Shown here: positions 22,603-23,920 of the stretch, piece by piece
How the letters are laid out: every line of letters begins with the position of its first letter
How positions within the stretch are numbered: the stretch's first letter is position 1
Assembly: GCA_902780985.1 (NCBI GenBank)
Contig: CACZHN010000007.1
Coordinates: forward strand, 1 to 23,920
Direction of reading: 5' to 3'
DNA from: an uncultured Lachnospiraceae bacterium
GTDB lineage: Bacteria > Bacillota_A > Clostridia > Lachnospirales > Lachnospiraceae
DNA: 23,920 nt
The notes under the pieces: generated by a model
Databases searched by the model: none
What the model was told of the DNA's origin: nothing
Seen by the model: the letters and a program-made list of their open reading frames with translations, nothing else
Program-made: the position numbers and the translations under genes

Positions 22603-23920
22603 TCAGTCTACCGTTATCACGCATTTTCCTTCCTTAAGCATCTCCTCGATAAGATATCTGACTTTATAATATCCGTCGGTATCAAGGCCCGCATAAGGCT
22701 TATCCAGAAGTAATATGTCCGCCTCCGCAAGGAATACTCCCGCCAGGAGAACAAGTCTCTGCTCTCCCATGGAAAGATGAAGCGGATGCTTCTCCCATTT
22801 GGATTTAGATATGCCGAGATTGGTAAGCATGGTCTCCGCAGCCCTTCTGGCATCCGGCTTCGGAACACCCAGCAATCTCTTCTGATACATGACATCTTCT
22901 ATGACCGTATCTTCAAATAGCTGCTCACTCGGAAGCTGCATAGCCATGGCAGTTCTTCCGAAACGCTTTACATCTCCCGATCTCTCGCGCTGTATTCCCG
23001 CCAGCATCTTGAGAAATGTAGTCTTTCCGGAACCGCTCTTACCTGTTATATGATATTCGCAGCCTCTGCAGAATCTGTATTCGAACTCCTGTACCAGTTT
23101 ATCCTTCCCGTAAGAGAAAAATACATCCGAAAGAGATATAGCCGTATCTCCCGCCTGACTGTCGGGATCCTGTGAGTCTCTTACCACACGGCCCTTGCCG
23201 ATCTTAAACTGTACGCCGGCAACTTCTTCTCCCTCTTCAACGGAAAAGTCCGGAAGTATGCTGGATATCTCATTCAGCTGTTTATACTCCGCAGTTCCGT
23301 CTCTCAGTTCTATTATCTTATCTGCCAGTTCAAGTTCCCTCTGCTTCTGGGAAACGAAGATGACAGTCTGTTTTCTCTTTCTTGCCGATGATATTACCGA
23401 CTTGAGTATGGAATATCCCGTTTCGCTGTCCTGCATGGACACGGCATCGTCAAGTATAAGAATATCCTGATGCATAATGAGCTCGGAAGTAAGAACCGCT
23501 CTCTGCTTCTCACTGAGAGATATCTGATTGTAATCTCTTCTCTGTTTCTTTCCGAGTTTGAAATGCTTGAAATAATTCGAAGCCCTTCTGGATATCCTGC
23601 TCTTATCCAGACCTATATTTTCAGGTGCGAATACTATATCCTTCAGAACCGAATTGAAAACTATATCCTGATCCGGATCCTGCGATACGATACCGCACAT
23701 CCTGTGGATCTTCCTTTCATCAAGCTGTGAGAAAGGATCCAGTCCGTCGATAAGGATTGTTCCTATACTCTCGGGTCTTACAATGCCCGCTATATATCCA
23801 ACCAGGGTACTCTTACCTGCTCCCGTAGGGCCTGTAACGGCAACTATATCATAGCTGCCCGGAGCTGCGCTTGAAGATGCATTTTCTTCTGCTTCGCGCT
23901 TATCCTCGGCTGCCGTGATT
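22603..23920 (-). CDS. Fused double-ABC ECF transporter ATPase, 5' end outside window, degenerate catalytic residues
   Basis: 438 residues are visible; the frame runs through the right edge, and the Met at 23700 is internal because a Walker A (GPTGAGKST) lies 44 codons upstream. NBD1: GPTGAGKST, Q-loop GIVSQDPDQD, signature LSEKQ, Walker B DILILDD, then VIFVSQ where the H-switch His should be. NBD2: GKSGSGKTT, signature LSMGE, Walker B DILLLDKP, and the chain ends at VITVD, before an H-switch. So the Walker B catalytic Glu is Asp in one domain and Lys in the other, and neither has the usual His. An Ala/Glu/Ser-rich stretch precedes NBD1's Walker A. By position it replaces separate ecfA1 and ecfA2. 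The stop is one base before the ecfT ATG. Confidence 0.88.
   Translation of the reverse strand, partial: ITAAEDKREAEENASSSAAPGSYDIVAVTGPTGAGKSTLVGYIAGIVRPESIGTILIDGLDPFSQLDERKIHRMCGIVSQDPDQDIVFNSVLKDIVFAPENIGLDKSRISRRASNYFKHFKLGKKQRRDYNQISLSEKQRAVLTSELIMHQDILILDDAVSMQDSETGYSILKSVISSARKRKQTVIFVSQKQRELELADKIIELRDGTAEYKQLNEISSILPDFSVEEGEEVAGVQFKIGKGRVVRDSQDPDSQAGDTAISLSDVFFSYGKDKLVQEFEYRFCRGCEYHITGKSGSGKTTFLKMLAGIQRERSGDVKRFGRTAMAMQLPSEQLFEDTVIEDVMYQKRLLGVPKPDARRAAETMLTNLGISKSKWEKHPLHLSMGEQRLVLLAGVFLAEADILLLDKPYAGLDTDGYYKVRYLIEEMLKEGKCVITVD

Noticed and set aside
22590..22615. Frameshift as the reason why NBD2 lacks its H-switch
   Set aside because: The ATPase stop is followed one base later by the ecfT ATG with a normal EcfT N-terminus, and no other frame resumes an ABC C-terminus, so no frameshift signature is visible.
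23683..23700. Met at 23700 as start of a 365-residue ATPase
   Set aside because: The frame continues to the window edge and includes an in-frame Walker A upstream, so this Met is the residue just before the Q-loop region.
1..23920. CRISPR arrays, tRNA/rRNA genes, insertion sequences with transposase, phage genes
   Set aside because: I looked for regularly spaced repeats, cloverleaf-like segments and transposase or phage motifs and saw none.

Overview
The window looks like a chromosomal segment of a low-to-moderate-GC Gram-positive anaerobe of the class Clostridia, most likely a Lachnospiraceae member (Butyrivibrio/Roseburia-like). This rests on the gene content (Ddh-type lysine/DAP branch, ECF transporter-truA-rplM-rpsI neighbourhood, modular c-di-GMP proteins with propeller, FIST and LacI-like sensor domains), on strong AGGAGG-type ribosome binding sites, and on protein sequence style. 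No tRNA, rRNA, CRISPR array, transposase or phage gene was seen. The species assignment is inference.

Layout, left to right. 1-1203 (minus): 5' part of a secreted adhesin-like protein, cut by the window edge, with a promoter overlapped by a perfect 17-bp palindrome. 1625-2605 (plus): meso-diaminopimelate dehydrogenase with its own promoter and a terminator shared with the convergent operon. 6351-2643 (minus): a four-gene operon of a papain/C39-like protein, a membrane-anchored lipase, acylphosphatase and a two-domain polyphosphate:AMP phosphotransferase. 6470-6874 (plus): a double-ACT-domain protein, separated from convergent DAHP synthase (7977-6943) by a 73-bp element that is a 35-bp perfect inverted repeat. 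8931-8059: Hsp33.

12510-8979 (minus): a compact polyamine cassette of speD, a DUF4178/DUF4247-like fusion membrane protein, a DUF350 membrane protein and a polytopic membrane aminopropyltransferase. The speD stop codon directly abuts the next start, so co-expression is very likely. This is the best candidate in the window for a poorly described system: polyamine chemistry coupled to membrane proteins of unknown function.

23920-12672 (minus): a fused double-ABC ECF ATPase (5' end outside the window), ecfT and truA (the last two overlap), then three large signalling genes (propeller/HD-GYP, FIST/degenerate GGDEF/EAL, LacI-like/GAF-like), then rplM-rpsI. The usual clostridial order is ecfA-ecfT-truA-rplM-rpsI, so the signalling trio appears inserted into a housekeeping operon. 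rplM has an independent consensus promoter and a structured leader. The ECF ATPase has unusual catalytic residues in both nucleotide-binding domains and stops before the second H-loop.
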